From: Caldilineaceae bacterium
GTDB taxonomy: Bacteria; Chloroflexota; Anaerolineae; Caldilineales; Caldilineaceae
Assembly (NCBI GenBank): GCA_022823185.1
Contig: JAJDXQ010000043.1
Span: 186,001 to 250,000 of the forward strand
Reading direction: 5' to 3'
Length of the DNA stretch: 64,000 bases
Position numbers and translations under genes: made by a program. Shown one piece after another: positions 1-9,670 of the stretch. Below the pieces are notes generated by a model. The model made no database searches. It saw nothing but the letters and a program-made list of their open reading frames with translations, and was not told the origin of the DNA. The stretch's first letter is position 1, and the number at the start of each line of letters is the position of its first letter.

Positions 1-142
1 GCCAGTGCCAGCCCAAATTGAAGAGATCGCTGTCCCTGTCAGCGACAAAGTGGAGTTCGCCGTTCGTGTGGGGGAATCGAGCCTCGTCGGGGATTTCGTC
101 GTACTCTTCGAGCTGGGGTTGGTCGAGGGCGGGATCTATCAT
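1..142 (-). CDS. Partial unidentified protein, N-terminus only
   Basis: An open frame begins at ATG 142 on the minus strand and runs off the left edge of the window, giving 47 codons with no stop. The start is preceded by GAAGGATGAG, a good ribosome binding site, and lies 54 bases after the stop of the ABC ATPase, so it is probably the last visible gene of the same operon. The peptide begins MIDPALDQPQLEEYDEIPDE, is acidic and has no signal peptide. I do not recognise the family; the position suggests a partner of nucleoside uptake, but that is only inference. Confidence 0.6.
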   Translation of the reverse strand, partial: MIDPALDQPQLEEYDEIPDEARFPHTNGELHFVADRDSDLFNLGWHW

Positions 143-196
143 CTCATCCTTCGTTTCGTTCGATAAAACTGCTTCCGATCAGGTTGCTTGCCCTGG

Positions 197-1767
<1,571 letters not shown>

Positions 1768-1771
<4 letters not shown>

Positions 1772-2835
1772 TGGCTGCCCTCCGTTTCGTAGACTTTGCC
1801 CTCGGCGGCAGGCGGCCGCACCCGACCGACGAGGCCGGAAACGGCGATGATGGTTACGACGTAGGGCAGCATTGAAATGAACTGGCGGGGGACGCGGGTG
1901 ACACCGGCAAGCAGCAGCTCGTTCTGCAGGGCCTGGGTATAGCCGAAAAGGGTTGCCGCGCCGAGAGCGCCAAATGGGTTCCAGTTTCCGAAGATCATGG
2001 CCGCCAGTGATATGAAGCCGCGGCCCGCGGTCATGCCCTCCTGAAACTGGCCGACGGCTTCGAGGACAAGAAATGCGCCTGCCAGGCCGGCCAGCATGCC
2101 GCCCAAAGACGTGTTCACGTAGCGGTACCGGTTCACATTGATGCCGACGGTGTCGGCGGCGCGCGGGTGTTCGCCGACGGCGCGGGTTCTCAGCCCCCAG
2201 CGGGTATAGAAGAGCGCGACATGCACGACCACCACCATGATCAGGGCCAGGTAGGTGATGGGCGGATTGTCAAAGAGGACTGGGCCGACAACAGGAATCC
2301 GGGCCAGGCCGGGCAGCGCGATTGAGGAGAATTTGCCCTCGGCGATGGCGTCGCGATTGTAGAGGTAGGAGGATGTTCCGAGGGCGAAGATAATGATCAC
2401 GGTTCCGGAGATGATCTGGTCCATGCGGAAGCGGATGGAGAAGAGGGCGTGGACTGCGCCCATCAAGCCGCCGATGGCAACGGCCACGGCCACACTGAAG
2501 ATGAGGCTGGCGGCGAGGGGCCAGTGGTTGGTACTGGTTTTGGCGACGAAGCCCCCGAAGGCGCCTGCGAGCATCATCCCCTCGATGCCGATGTTGATAA
2601 TTCCGGACCGTTCGCAGAGGATACCGCTCAGCGCGCCCAGGACCAGGGGAACTGTGGCGCGCAAGGTGAAGTTGAGCGCGCTGATCCCGAAGAGGACGCG
2701 CAGCCAGGTCTGCTCTTTCAGAGGCGTTACATTGACGAGAATGGCGATCGCGACGAGCGCCAGGGCGATGAACATGGTGTTGCCATAGCGACCGCCGAGG
2801 CGACGGAAGGCTGAGGCAGGAATGGGCTGGTTCAC
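1768..2835 (-). CDS. ABC transporter permease (BMP/nucleoside family, second permease)
   Basis: This 355-residue polytopic inner membrane protein belongs to the branched-chain-type permease superfamily (BPD_transp_2). Conserved stretches include GALSGILCERSGIINIGIEG near the N-terminal third and NVNRYRYVNTSLGGMLAGLA later, which match the NupQ/YufQ-like permease of nucleoside importers. It overlaps both neighbours by four bases (ATGA), so it is made together with the other permease and the ATPase and should form the heterodimeric membrane channel with the product of 2832-3971. Confidence 0.9.
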
Positions 2836-3971
2836 GGGCCACTCCAGCTCGTGCTGACCGCGGAGCCTGCGTCGCCGTGGGTCTGGCGGCGCAGTCTGAA
2901 GATCATGCGGATGATGAGGGGCGCGGCCACAAAGGCCAACACGAGGGCCTGAATGATCTGGATGATGTCGGCAGGGACTCCGGATTCAAACTGCATCGCG
3001 GCCGCGCCGCCATCGAGCGCTCCGAACATGAAGGCCGCGAGGAGAACGCCGATGGGGTGGGTCTGGCCGAGGAGGGCCACTGTGATGCCGTCAAAGCCGA
3101 CGGCTCCGCCGAATTCCGGCGCGAACTTGTGGTTCAGGCCGAGGGTTTCGATTGCGCCTGCGAGGCCCGCCAGGCCGCCAGCAAGGGCCATGGCAAGGAC
3201 AATGGTGTAGTTGACGCGAATGCCGGCGTAGTGTGCGGCCCGCATGTTGTGCCCGACGGTGCGCATTTCGAAGCCGAGCGGGGTCTTGAAGATCAGCCAC
3301 CAGATGAGGACTGCGGCGGCCAAGGCGAGGAAGATGCCGTAATGGACGCGGTAAGGCGGCCCGAAGAGCCAAGGGAGCTGAGCCGAGGAAAGCACGTCCG
3401 GCGTTTCGGAGATCGCGCCCGCGGTGCGGTCCCATAAGGGGCCAGGCGTCTGGCCTTGCGTTCCTCCGGCGTAGACTGTCCAGCCGCCGAGAAGGGAGGC
3501 CACATAGTTGAGCATGATGGTGACAATGACTTCATGGGCCCCCGTATAGACTTTGAGGACCCCGGGGATGGCGCCCCAGAGCAGCCCACCGGCGATTCCC
3601 GCGAGGAGGGCCAGCGGCAGATGGATGAAGGCGGGCAAGCCGTCAAAGTTGATCCCTACGGCGACCGCGAAGACGGAGCCGATGACGAACTGTCCTGATG
3701 CGCCTATGTTGAAGAGGCCGACCTTGAAGGCAAGCGCAACGGAGAGACCGGTCAGGACGAAGGGAACAGTTTTGCGGATCGTCCTGGCCCAGCTTTTGCC
3801 ATCGCCAAATGCGCCCTGAAACAGGCCGCTATAGGCGGCGAGCGGGTCGTCGCCGGAGAGGAGCATGACCGCAGCGCCGGCGAGCAGGGCGGCAAGCAGG
3901 GCCAGGAAAGGGATGAGGAGCGCGCGCAGGAGCCGAATGAAACCGGTTGTTGTTGAGGCGGTCGCCACCAA
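2832..3971 (-). CDS. ABC transporter permease (BMP/nucleoside family, first permease)
   Basis: This 379-residue polytopic permease has a long first hydrophobic segment (residues about 12-36). It also has the conserved FKVGLFNIGASGQFVIG block and the later LAGLAGAIETLG block typical of NupP/YufP-like permeases. It is the first gene after the hairpin that follows the BMP lipoprotein gene and is coupled by a four-base overlap to the next permease. Together they form the translocation path; the product acts in the cytoplasmic membrane. The start is the first ATG/GTG of the frame; no strong ribosome site decides it. Confidence 0.9.
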   Translation of the reverse strand: MVATASTTTGFIRLLRALLIPFLALLAALLAGAAVMLLSGDDPLAAYSGLFQGAFGDGKSWARTIRKTVPFVLTGLSVALAFKVGLFNIGASGQFVIGSVFAVAVGINFDGLPAFIHLPLALLAGIAGGLLWGAIPGVLKVYTGAHEVIVTIMLNYVASLLGGWTVYAGGTQGQTPGPLWDRTAGAISETPDVLSSAQLPWLFGPPYRVHYGIFLALAAAVLIWWLIFKTPLGFEMRTVGHNMRAAHYAGIRVNYTIVLAMALAGGLAGLAGAIETLGLNHKFAPEFGGAVGFDGITVALLGQTHPIGVLLAAFMFGALDGGAAAMQFESGVPADIIQIIQALVLAFVAAPLIIRMIFRLRRQTHGDAGSAVSTSWSGP

Positions 3972-4090
3972 GGGTCTCCGTCTGCAGGCTTCAATTGGGG
4001 CCGGGAACGTTCAGCGGGTTGAATCGGGCGCCGGCGGCGAGAAAGGACATTGGGGAAGGTTGGACGCCTGCCGGCCGCGGGTCAATACAG

Positions 4091-4126
4091 GAAACGGGAG
4101 GCCCCACTGGAGATGCCTCCCGTTTC
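4091..4126 (-). terminator. Hairpin between BMP lipoprotein and permease genes, likely partial terminator
   Basis: A perfect 12-bp inverted repeat (GAAACGGGAGGC / GCCTCCCGTTTC, arms 4091-4102 and 4115-4126) with a 12-base loop lies 73 bases downstream of the lipoprotein stop. On the minus strand the stem is followed only by a mixed T-rich stretch (CTGTATT), so termination would be incomplete. Such hairpins often protect the binding-protein message and lower expression of the permease genes. Confidence 0.65.
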
Positions 4127-4199
4127 GGACGGGATCTCGCCGTTTACGCCGTAAGCGCGCCCGGCGGACCCCTGTTTACCCATTCACATTTGCGTAGAA

Positions 4200-5267
4200 T
4201 CAGTTGCCATATCCCGTATCGATCGAACCATCGATCAGACCGGCTTTGGTGGCTGCGAGCAGGTCTTTCAGCTCTTGCGGAATCATGTCGTCGAAATCGT
4301 GGAACGGGGCCAGGTCAGCGTCGCCGAAGTAGTTTCCACCAGGGAAGTTTCCTTCGCTGGCGAGGGAAACCAGGTCCACGACGCCGGGCGTGATCAGTTT
4401 CATGGCGCTGGAGACGAGGCAGGGTTGGGCGGCAGGGACGGTATTCCACTGGTCGGTGTCAACGCCGATGCAGAAGACGGTTTCGCCAGCGCCGTCAGCG
4501 GTCGCGATTTCCTGCAAGGCTCCGTTGCCGGTGATACCGCCGGCGCCGAAGATGACATCGGCTCCCTGGTCGAGGGCCTGTTTGGCGGTGGCGGCGCCCC
4601 ACTCGGGATCGACGAAGGCCTGCGAAATTTCGCCGGGGTGGTAGGTGGAGATGACGTTGATGTCCGGATTGACGGACTGCGCGCCGGCTACGTACCCCTC
4701 ATTGAAGGCTACGACGGGGGGCACAAGGTCGGTGCCGAGCACAGCGGCGATGGTGCCGGTCTGGGAGAGGCTGCCGGCGAGAACGCCAGCGAGGTAGCCG
4801 GAGTGATCCTCGTTAAAGATGAGGCCGGCCAGATTGGGGATGACCTCACCCTGGAACTGGTCGACGCCGATGAAGAACACATCGGGATTGTCCTGGGCGG
4901 CGACGAGGGTGGCGTCACCGAGGGCAAATCCCACGCTAACGATCACGTTGTAGTCGGCGTCGATGAACTGTTGGATGTTGTCGGCGTAGTCTTTGGCATC
5001 CTGCGTTTCGATGTATTTGATGTCATCGTCTGCCAGGCCAAGCATGTCGGCGGCCGCAACGACGCCTTCCCAGGCTGACTGATTGAAGCTGCGATCGTTC
5101 ACGCGGCCAACGTCCGTGACCAGGCCGACTTTGAACTCTCCTCCGGCGCTCGCGCCTGAATCTGCGGCGCCGGTATCGGCAGCAGGCACGGCGGCCGGAC
5201 AGGCTGCGAGGAGCAGCGCAAGCGCTGCCAGGAGAACAAAGAGTTTCATTGGGCGGATTCGTTTCAT
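4200..5267 (-). CDS. BMP-family substrate-binding lipoprotein of a nucleoside-type ABC transporter
   Basis: This 355-residue protein starts MKRIRPMKLFVLLAALALLL and has a lipobox ending in Cys23, so it should be a membrane-anchored lipoprotein. The mature part contains the BMP-family blocks KVGLVTDVGRVNDRSFNQSA, IGVDQFQGEVIPN and GVDTDQW. Members bind purine nucleosides or related ligands. I chose ATG 5267 because AAGGAG lies seven bases upstream and the signal peptide begins there; a longer frame to 5372 adds a non-signal extension. The gene is the promoter-proximal member of the transporter operon, followed by a strong hairpin and then the permeases and ATPase. Confidence 0.9.
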   Translation of the reverse strand: MKRIRPMKLFVLLAALALLLAACPAAVPAADTGAADSGASAGGEFKVGLVTDVGRVNDRSFNQSAWEGVVAAADMLGLADDDIKYIETQDAKDYADNIQQFIDADYNVIVSVGFALGDATLVAAQDNPDVFFIGVDQFQGEVIPNLAGLIFNEDHSGYLAGVLAGSLSQTGTIAAVLGTDLVPPVVAFNEGYVAGAQSVNPDINVISTYHPGEISQAFVDPEWGAATAKQALDQGADVIFGAGGITGNGALQEIATADGAGETVFCIGVDTDQWNTVPAAQPCLVSSAMKLITPGVVDLVSLASEGNFPGGNYFGDADLAPFHDFDDMIPQELKDLLAATKAGLIDGSIDTGYGN

Positions 5268-5444
5268 GCGGGGTCTCCTTTGCTGATGTGAGGCATCGCT
5301 CACCAGGCTACTTGAAACGGCTGATGGGGATATGGCAGGTGAGGCAAGCCGGTTCGAGATGCATTCATACATTGTTCAGTCTGGCTCGGGAAGTCAGGCC
5401 GGACCGGCTTTTCCAGGGGGAAAGCCTCCCATCATCTTAGGGTA

Positions 5445-5473
5445 ATTATATGTGGAATTGACAGTGATAGCAA
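5445..5473 (-). promoter_or_regulatory. Promoter of the BMP transporter operon
   Basis: On the minus strand a -35 box TTGCTA (5473-5468) is separated by exactly 17 bases from a perfect TATAAT (5450-5445). Transcription would start near 5438, leaving a leader of about 170 bases before the lipoprotein ATG. The leader holds an imperfect GGCTTTCC/GGAAAAGCC hairpin at about 5410-5428; I do not recognise a riboswitch in it. Confidence 0.7.
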
Positions 5474-5863
5474 GGATTATTGCCGAGGGGAACTAAGGGG
5501 GAACTGCGGAGAAGGGCGTGGGGGGCGCGAGGGGGTGGGGCGTGTTGGTTTCGCGTTTATCGGCGGCGGGGCTCCCCTTTGGATTGGACGGGCGGGGGGC
5601 GCGGCGCGGTTACGGAGGGGGGCGTTGCGGGGGGAATCCTCCCGCACAAGGGAAGCCGCTTGCGGCTGACCGCCCCAAAGCAAGGAGAGAGGGGAGAAAA
5701 GTGAGGAGGGGAGAGTGAGATGGACACAGGATCAGGGCAGGGGAACGATTCGGGCTGCCTGTGGGAATCCTCCCTGAATTTGGCGGCCGGCTGCTGCTGG
5801 CAGCACCAAATGGGGAGCGCACTTTGCCGGTCTGAATTCGGTCTGTTCGAGGTGAGGATGTGT
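5474..5863. other. Intergenic region with small hairpin and polypurine tract
   Basis: This 390-base gap between divergent genes has no convincing gene. It is G-rich on the plus strand, holds a hairpin AGCCGC-TT-GCGGCT at 5654-5667, and then a nearly pure purine run from about 5677 to 5724. Open frames here have biased, repetitive translations and no family resemblance. Confidence 0.5.
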
Positions 5864-5869
5864 TATACT
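5864..5869 (+). promoter_or_regulatory. -10 box upstream of rsfS
   Basis: TATACT at 5864-5869 would place the transcript start near 5876. The -35 region is weak. The GTG at 5860 that could extend the rsfS frame overlaps this box and would not be transcribed, which argues for the downstream start. Confidence 0.45.
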
Positions 5870-5910
5870 GGAATACCGACTGTGTGCCAAGAATTGACAG
5901 GGAGGCTCAA

Positions 5911-6264
5911 CTGAACAGCAACCAGCTGGCGCAGAAGATTGTTGAAATCATCGAGGAAAAGCAGGCGTCTGACATTGTCCTGCTCGATGTAAGCGACCAG
6001 ACCAGCATCGCCACTTATTTTGTGCTGGGCAGCGTGGACAATGAACGACAAGCGAATGCGATTCGGGACGATTTGTGGGCGCAACTTCAGATTGAGGAAA
6101 AGACGCGGCCCCTGAATGTCCATGACTTGAGGCAGGAAGGCGGGGGATGGCTGCTGGCGGACTACGGCGACGTGATTTTGCATCTCTTCACGGAAGAGAC
6201 CCGCCTCCACTACGATCTTGAAGGGTTGTGGAGAGACGCCCAGGTCGTGCTGAAGATCTTGTAA
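5911..6264 (+). CDS. rsfS: Ribosomal silencing factor RsfS
   Basis: The product is 117 residues from the chosen start and matches the RsfS/Iojap family. It has an N-terminal LAQKIVEIIEEKQASDIVLL helix-strand unit, then DVSDQTSIATYFVLGSVDNERQ and the conserved GGGWLLADYGDVILHLF. RsfS binds ribosomal protein uL14 and blocks subunit joining in slow growth. The start is probably the CTG at 5911: GGGAGG lies at 5900-5905, five bases upstream, and no ATG is available. A GTG at 5860 is in frame but overlaps the -10 box. The usual neighbour nadD is not present. Confidence 0.88.
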   Translation: MNSNQLAQKIVEIIEEKQASDIVLLDVSDQTSIATYFVLGSVDNERQANAIRDDLWAQLQIEEKTRPLNVHDLRQEGGGWLLADYGDVILHLFTEETRLHYDLEGLWRDAQVVLKIL

Positions 6265-6321
6265 TTGGACAGGAGGCCCAGGGGGGCGGCCCGGCCACCG
6301 GCAGGCGGCACCCGGCTTAGG

Positions 6322-7338
6322 TCATTCGGCAAGATTGGACTGATAGAGAGCAACGGCCGGTTCGGTGTCCATATGTTCGGTGGCGTCGAACAGATCGGTG
6401 GTTTCGCCGGCGGGGTCATCGACTTCGGGGTTCTCCAGAGCTTTGTATGCATCGCTTTGGGAGATCCCGGCAGCGGCCATGGCTTCGACAATGCGCGGCG
6501 GCTCGGCCTGGATATCGGCGTCCAGAAGGCTGCCGAAGAAGTTGGATATTTCAAACATTGCCTCAAAGGGACCGGCAGAGAGATGGACGCCGTTGTTGGC
6601 GATGGTCACTTCTTCGAAGCCGTAGCGGGCGGGGTTGGCATGCAGTACGCCGCGAATTGAAGTGGGGGCGGCGCGTTCGGGGAAGGTATCACCGATCATG
6701 TGGTCGCGCAGGTCAGCCCAGGGCGTGTCGGAGTGGATGAGCATGAGGGCGATGCGGTGCGAAGGCTCTGTGAAATGGGCCAACTGCGCGGGATGGAAGC
6801 CGTTCACGAGAATGAACTTTTCGCTATTGTCCTCATAGGCCTGCACGTAAAAGCCGGAACGGATCTTGTGGGCTTTTTTGGTGAACCATAGGTTGTCCAG
6901 GCTCGCGGGCGAAAAGGAAGGATGGGCGTTCAGGAATTCGTGTCCGCCGAAGAGAGGGTAGTCGGCAGGCGGGACGGCGAGGGCCTCGTAGACGCTGCCT
7001 CGGTCGGTCGCGCTCAGGTCAGCCGAGGCCGTTTTGGACAGGACGTTGATGGCGCCATAGTGCCGGTCCATGCTTTCCCTGCTTTCGAGAGCCGGGCCGC
7101 CGACCAGGACTACGCCTTCAACGGAAGCCTCGAATTCTGAGAGCTTGTCCCAGATCAGGTCGATGGCGTTGCCGAGGCAGGCCTGCTCGTCAACAGCCAG
7201 GATCTCTGGCTTGATAAACATGAGCAGTTCGTTCTGTTTTTCTGTCTTGCCGACGGCGGGGGATTGAACCACCTCAATTTGTTCCCCGTTCTGCAAGGCA
7301 TCCAGCAGCGCTTCTTTCAACTGTTGCTGACTCCGCAC
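6322..7338 (-). CDS. Divergent nucleoside-diphosphate-kinase-like protein
   Basis: The frame is 338 residues from GTG 7338, which has AAAGGAG six bases upstream; a GTG at 7425 would add 29 residues without a ribosome site. Numbering from 7338, the protein shows an NDK core with a long insertion. LLMFIKPE (Lys43) matches the KPD strand, and IGDTFPERAAPTSIRG (Arg229) matches IGATNPAEAAPGTIRG. NNGVHLSAGPFEAMFEISNFF (His252) matches the NVIHGSDS active site followed by the EI..FF helix. The catalytic His, Asn and TIRG Arg are kept, but the Arg before the IGAT motif is replaced by Asp. A basic, probably coiled N-terminus precedes the domain. The protein is more than twice the usual NDK length, so phosphotransfer to nucleotides is possible but unproven. 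Confidence 0.65.
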   Translation of the reverse strand: MRSQQQLKEALLDALQNGEQIEVVQSPAVGKTEKQNELLMFIKPEILAVDEQACLGNAIDLIWDKLSEFEASVEGVVLVGGPALESRESMDRHYGAINVLSKTASADLSATDRGSVYEALAVPPADYPLFGGHEFLNAHPSFSPASLDNLWFTKKAHKIRSGFYVQAYEDNSEKFILVNGFHPAQLAHFTEPSHRIALMLIHSDTPWADLRDHMIGDTFPERAAPTSIRGVLHANPARYGFEEVTIANNGVHLSAGPFEAMFEISNFFGSLLDADIQAEPPRIVEAMAAAGISQSDAYKALENPEVDDPAGETTDLFDATEHMDTEPAVALYQSNLAE

Positions 7339-7749
7339 AATTCGCTCCTTTAGCGCAACCTGTTCTTTGTGACCAAGGCGCGGCTGGCGTGGCTCCGCTA
7401 TCTTCCGAGACTGCGGGGCAGTCACGTGTTCAGCCGCACTGTTCTCGGTGCAGACTACCGCAGGCCAACTCTTTTGACAAGAAAATCATGATGCGGCGTG
7501 CGTTCCAGAAAGGGGATTTTGGCTGGACGGGGGTTTTGTCTGGACGGGGATTTGGGGGGATTTTAGGGTTTAGGGGCATGGGGCGAACTGCGGGAAACTG
7601 CGGGGAACGGCAACGTCGAACGGCACAGTGCTTTGATCCGCTTTGATCCACGGAAGGGACACGGAGAAGGGCTGAGGGACAGGGGGGAAGGGCGCGAGGG
7701 ACGTGTTGGCGTCTCTGATTGGAGGAGGGTTTCTGTGCGGAGGGGCCAT

Positions 7750-7773
7750 GGCGCCCACAAGGGGCGCCCCTAC
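7750..7773. repeat. Palindromic GC repeat element, copy 1
   Basis: GGCGCCC-ACAAG-GGGCGCC is a perfect 7-bp inverted repeat (7750-7768) followed by CCTAC. A degenerate copy with the same order (GGCGCCC, ACAAAG, G-run, CGCC, TACA) lies at 9457-9483, so this looks like a member of a short dispersed intergenic family. Confidence 0.55.
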
Positions 7774-7787
7774 AGTGTGTTTGCGAT

Positions 7788-7839
7788 GTAAGGGAGAGGT
7801 GAAGGGGACGGGCGGGCGAAGGCCGTAAGGGAGAGGTGA
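7788..7839. repeat. Direct repeat of a 15-mer
   Basis: GTAAGGGAGAGGTGA occurs at 7788-7802 and again at 7825-7839, start to start 37 bases. It lies next to the palindromic element and may be part of the same repeat unit. Confidence 0.6.
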
Positions 7840-7921
7840 CGGAAGGGTGCATGGGGCGAACTGGGACACTCATGATGTGGGAGTGGCTTTGGCGCGGGCT
7901 GGGATTTTTCTGCTCGGCGAG

Positions 7922-8734
7922 TCACTGCGTGGAATCTGTGAGGGTGCGAAGTTGTTGCGCGTCCGCTGGCGTGACGGAGATGCTGGCCGGCTGGGCAGAG
8001 GCATTTCTGTCGGCGAAGCGGTTGACGGCGTACTCCCCGTCGGGGTCCATGGCAACGAGAGGCGCTCTTGCCAGGGCGCGATCGTCAGCATCGCCGATCC
8101 GGTCTGAAACCACCCAGCCCAGCAGGAGGTTGGGATTGAGAGAGACCAGGAAGCGGGCCTGGTGGAGAGCCGCATCGACTTGGCCGCCATGCCAGGCCGC
8201 TTCGAGCAGGTTGCACTGAAAGTCCAGGCGGCCCGGCTCCTCGCCGGTTAGTTCCTCGTACACACGGATGGCCTTCTGCCAGCGTCCTCCCATGCGATAG
8301 AGGGTGGCCAGAGCGGGCCGCGTGAGCATCAGCGGTCTCTTCTGGCGCAGGAGAGTGCGGGAAAGTCCTTGCCGAATGGGACGGTTGTAGGGGGCGTTTT
8401 CGAGCGCGAGGGTCCAATAGCGCTGCGCCAGCGTCAGGTTGCCCTTGGATTCGGCCCCCCTTGCAAGCACAGCCCAGGCGAGCTCGCTGCCGGGGTCTGC
8501 GTTCAGGAGGCGCAGGGCCCAGTCCTTGCCTTCCTGCCAGCGGCGCGTCAGCCAGATGACCTGGAGAAAGCGGAAGTAGGTGGAGAGGTGGCGGGGCAGG
8601 GATTTGAGGATGACGCGAATCAGGGGGACGGCGTCTTCGGGGCGGTTGTCGGCCAAGCGGCTGTCGATTACGTCATTCCAGTGGGAGAGTTGCGTCTCGA
8701 CTTTGGGGGGTTGGCCGAAGGGGGGTCGAGTCAT
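7922..8734 (-). CDS. TPR-like repeat protein
   Basis: This 270-residue soluble protein is built of helix pairs resembling tetratricopeptide repeats, for example ELAWAVLARGAESKGNLTLA followed by QRYWTLALENAP, and YRMGGRWQKAIRVYEELTGEEPG. There is no signal peptide. Its ATG overlaps the stop of the epimerase gene (ATGA at 8731-8734), so the two are co-translated. The C-terminal 70 residues (from about SDRIGDADD) are not repeat-like. Function is unknown; the coupling to methylmalonyl-CoA epimerase may be only operon convenience. Confidence 0.75.
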   Translation of the reverse strand: MTRPPFGQPPKVETQLSHWNDVIDSRLADNRPEDAVPLIRVILKSLPRHLSTYFRFLQVIWLTRRWQEGKDWALRLLNADPGSELAWAVLARGAESKGNLTLAQRYWTLALENAPYNRPIRQGLSRTLLRQKRPLMLTRPALATLYRMGGRWQKAIRVYEELTGEEPGRLDFQCNLLEAAWHGGQVDAALHQARFLVSLNPNLLLGWVVSDRIGDADDRALARAPLVAMDPDGEYAVNRFADRNASAQPASISVTPADAQQLRTLTDSTQ

Positions 8735-9156
8735 TCGCGCCCGTGTGCCCCATCTTTTTGCAGGAGCTCGATCATCAGACCGTGCGCGGCTTGGGGATGA
8801 ATGAAGGCAATGAGCCCGTGGACGCCGCGTCGGGGCGTCTCGTCGATCAAGCGGAGGCCCTGGGCGCGCAGTTCCTCCAGCGTGCGTCTGATGTCGGGCA
8901 CGGCAAAGCAGACATGGTGGGCGCCTTCGCCCCGCCGCGCCAGGAAACGGGCGGTGCCGCTATCGCCATCGGTAGGAGAGAGGAGTTCAATCGAGCCGGT
9001 ACCGGCGTCGAGAAAGGCGATTTCGACGCCGTGGTCAGGCGCGTTCAGGCGCTCGAGGAGGCGGAATCCGAGGCCGTCTCGGTAAGTTGCGAGTGCGTCG
9101 TCAAGGTCGTGGACAACGATGCCGACGTGGTCGATCCGGGCGTGGGTTAAGGGCAC
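8731..9156 (-). CDS. mce: Methylmalonyl-CoA epimerase (VOC fold)
   Basis: This 141-residue enzyme interconverts (2S)- and (2R)-methylmalonyl-CoA, feeding methylmalonyl-CoA mutase in propionate and odd-chain or branched substrate use. It has two vicinal-oxygen-chelate halves. Probable metal ligands are His10 (RIDHVGI), Glu57 (SIELLSP), His81 (AHHVCFAV) and Glu130 (GLMIELLQ). The start is GTG 9156, with AGGAG six to seven bases upstream. The mutase subunit gene lies about 1 kb upstream on the same strand, separated by a thioesterase gene and a gap, which supports the assignment over a generic glyoxalase. Confidence 0.85.
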   Translation of the reverse strand: MPLTHARIDHVGIVVHDLDDALATYRDGLGFRLLERLNAPDHGVEIAFLDAGTGSIELLSPTDGDSGTARFLARRGEGAHHVCFAVPDIRRTLEELRAQGLRLIDETPRRGVHGLIAFIHPQAAHGLMIELLQKDGAHGRE

Positions 9157-9670
9157 TGACTTCTCCTGGATTCAGGCCGGCGCCGTTCCAAGGCAGCGAG
9201 GCTGGACACTTCCTGATGGGTTCGCCAGACCGGAAACTTTCACAGGATGAAAGGCGTGGGGGCCTTGTTGTTCGATCTGCAAGCCGTCAAGTCTCATTTT
9301 ACAGCGAACGGGACCTTATGCGTAACCGGAACCGGCATGGGGGACCGTCCGGATCCGGTGCGGGAGGACAGAGAACAGGATTGTGGTGATCTGCAGTCAG
9401 CGGTTGACCGGACGTCCAAATGCCGCGGGGCGGGCACAAGGTGGGGCGACGGAGAAGGCGCCCACAAAGGGGGGCCGCCTACAGGGCGCAGCGGGCGCCA
9501 TGCGGAGGCATTCCAAAGCGCTATAGGGGGACGCGCGTTCGGTGAAATTGGATTCGATTCAGGCCGCGATAGGACTGCTGCGCAGGCGTTTCGAGTGGGG
9601 TCGGGTTATGCTTCTGGACTGGAGCCACGACCGTTGAATCTTTCATTGTTGGGAGCCGTGGATTGCTGAC
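9157..9670. other. Intergenic region, no gene recognised
   Basis: This 514-base gap separates epimerase and thioesterase genes. A plus-strand open frame (9247-9669) has no ribosome site or family resemblance. The only structure I see is the degenerate copy of the palindromic repeat at 9457-9483. Confidence 0.5.
9457..9483. repeat. Palindromic GC repeat element, degenerate copy 2
   Basis: GGCGCCC-ACAAAG-GGGGGCCGCC-TACA follows the same layout as the element at 7750-7773, with extra G residues in the right arm. Confidence 0.45.

Larger units (their letters stand above)
7339..7921. other. Intergenic region with dispersed-repeat-like elements
   Basis: No gene is supported here beyond a possible N-terminal extension of the NDK-like gene. 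The stretch is strongly purine-biased on the plus strand. It contains a palindromic GGCGCCC-ACAAG-GGGCGCC element at 7750-7768 and a duplicated 15-mer at 7788 and 7825. Open frames across it give low-complexity Pro/Ser/Arg-rich translations. Confidence 0.5.

Noticed and set aside
9247..9669. Plus-strand 140-codon open frame in the gap after the epimerase gene
   Set aside because: It runs through a degenerate repeat, has no ribosome site and no recognisable protein features.
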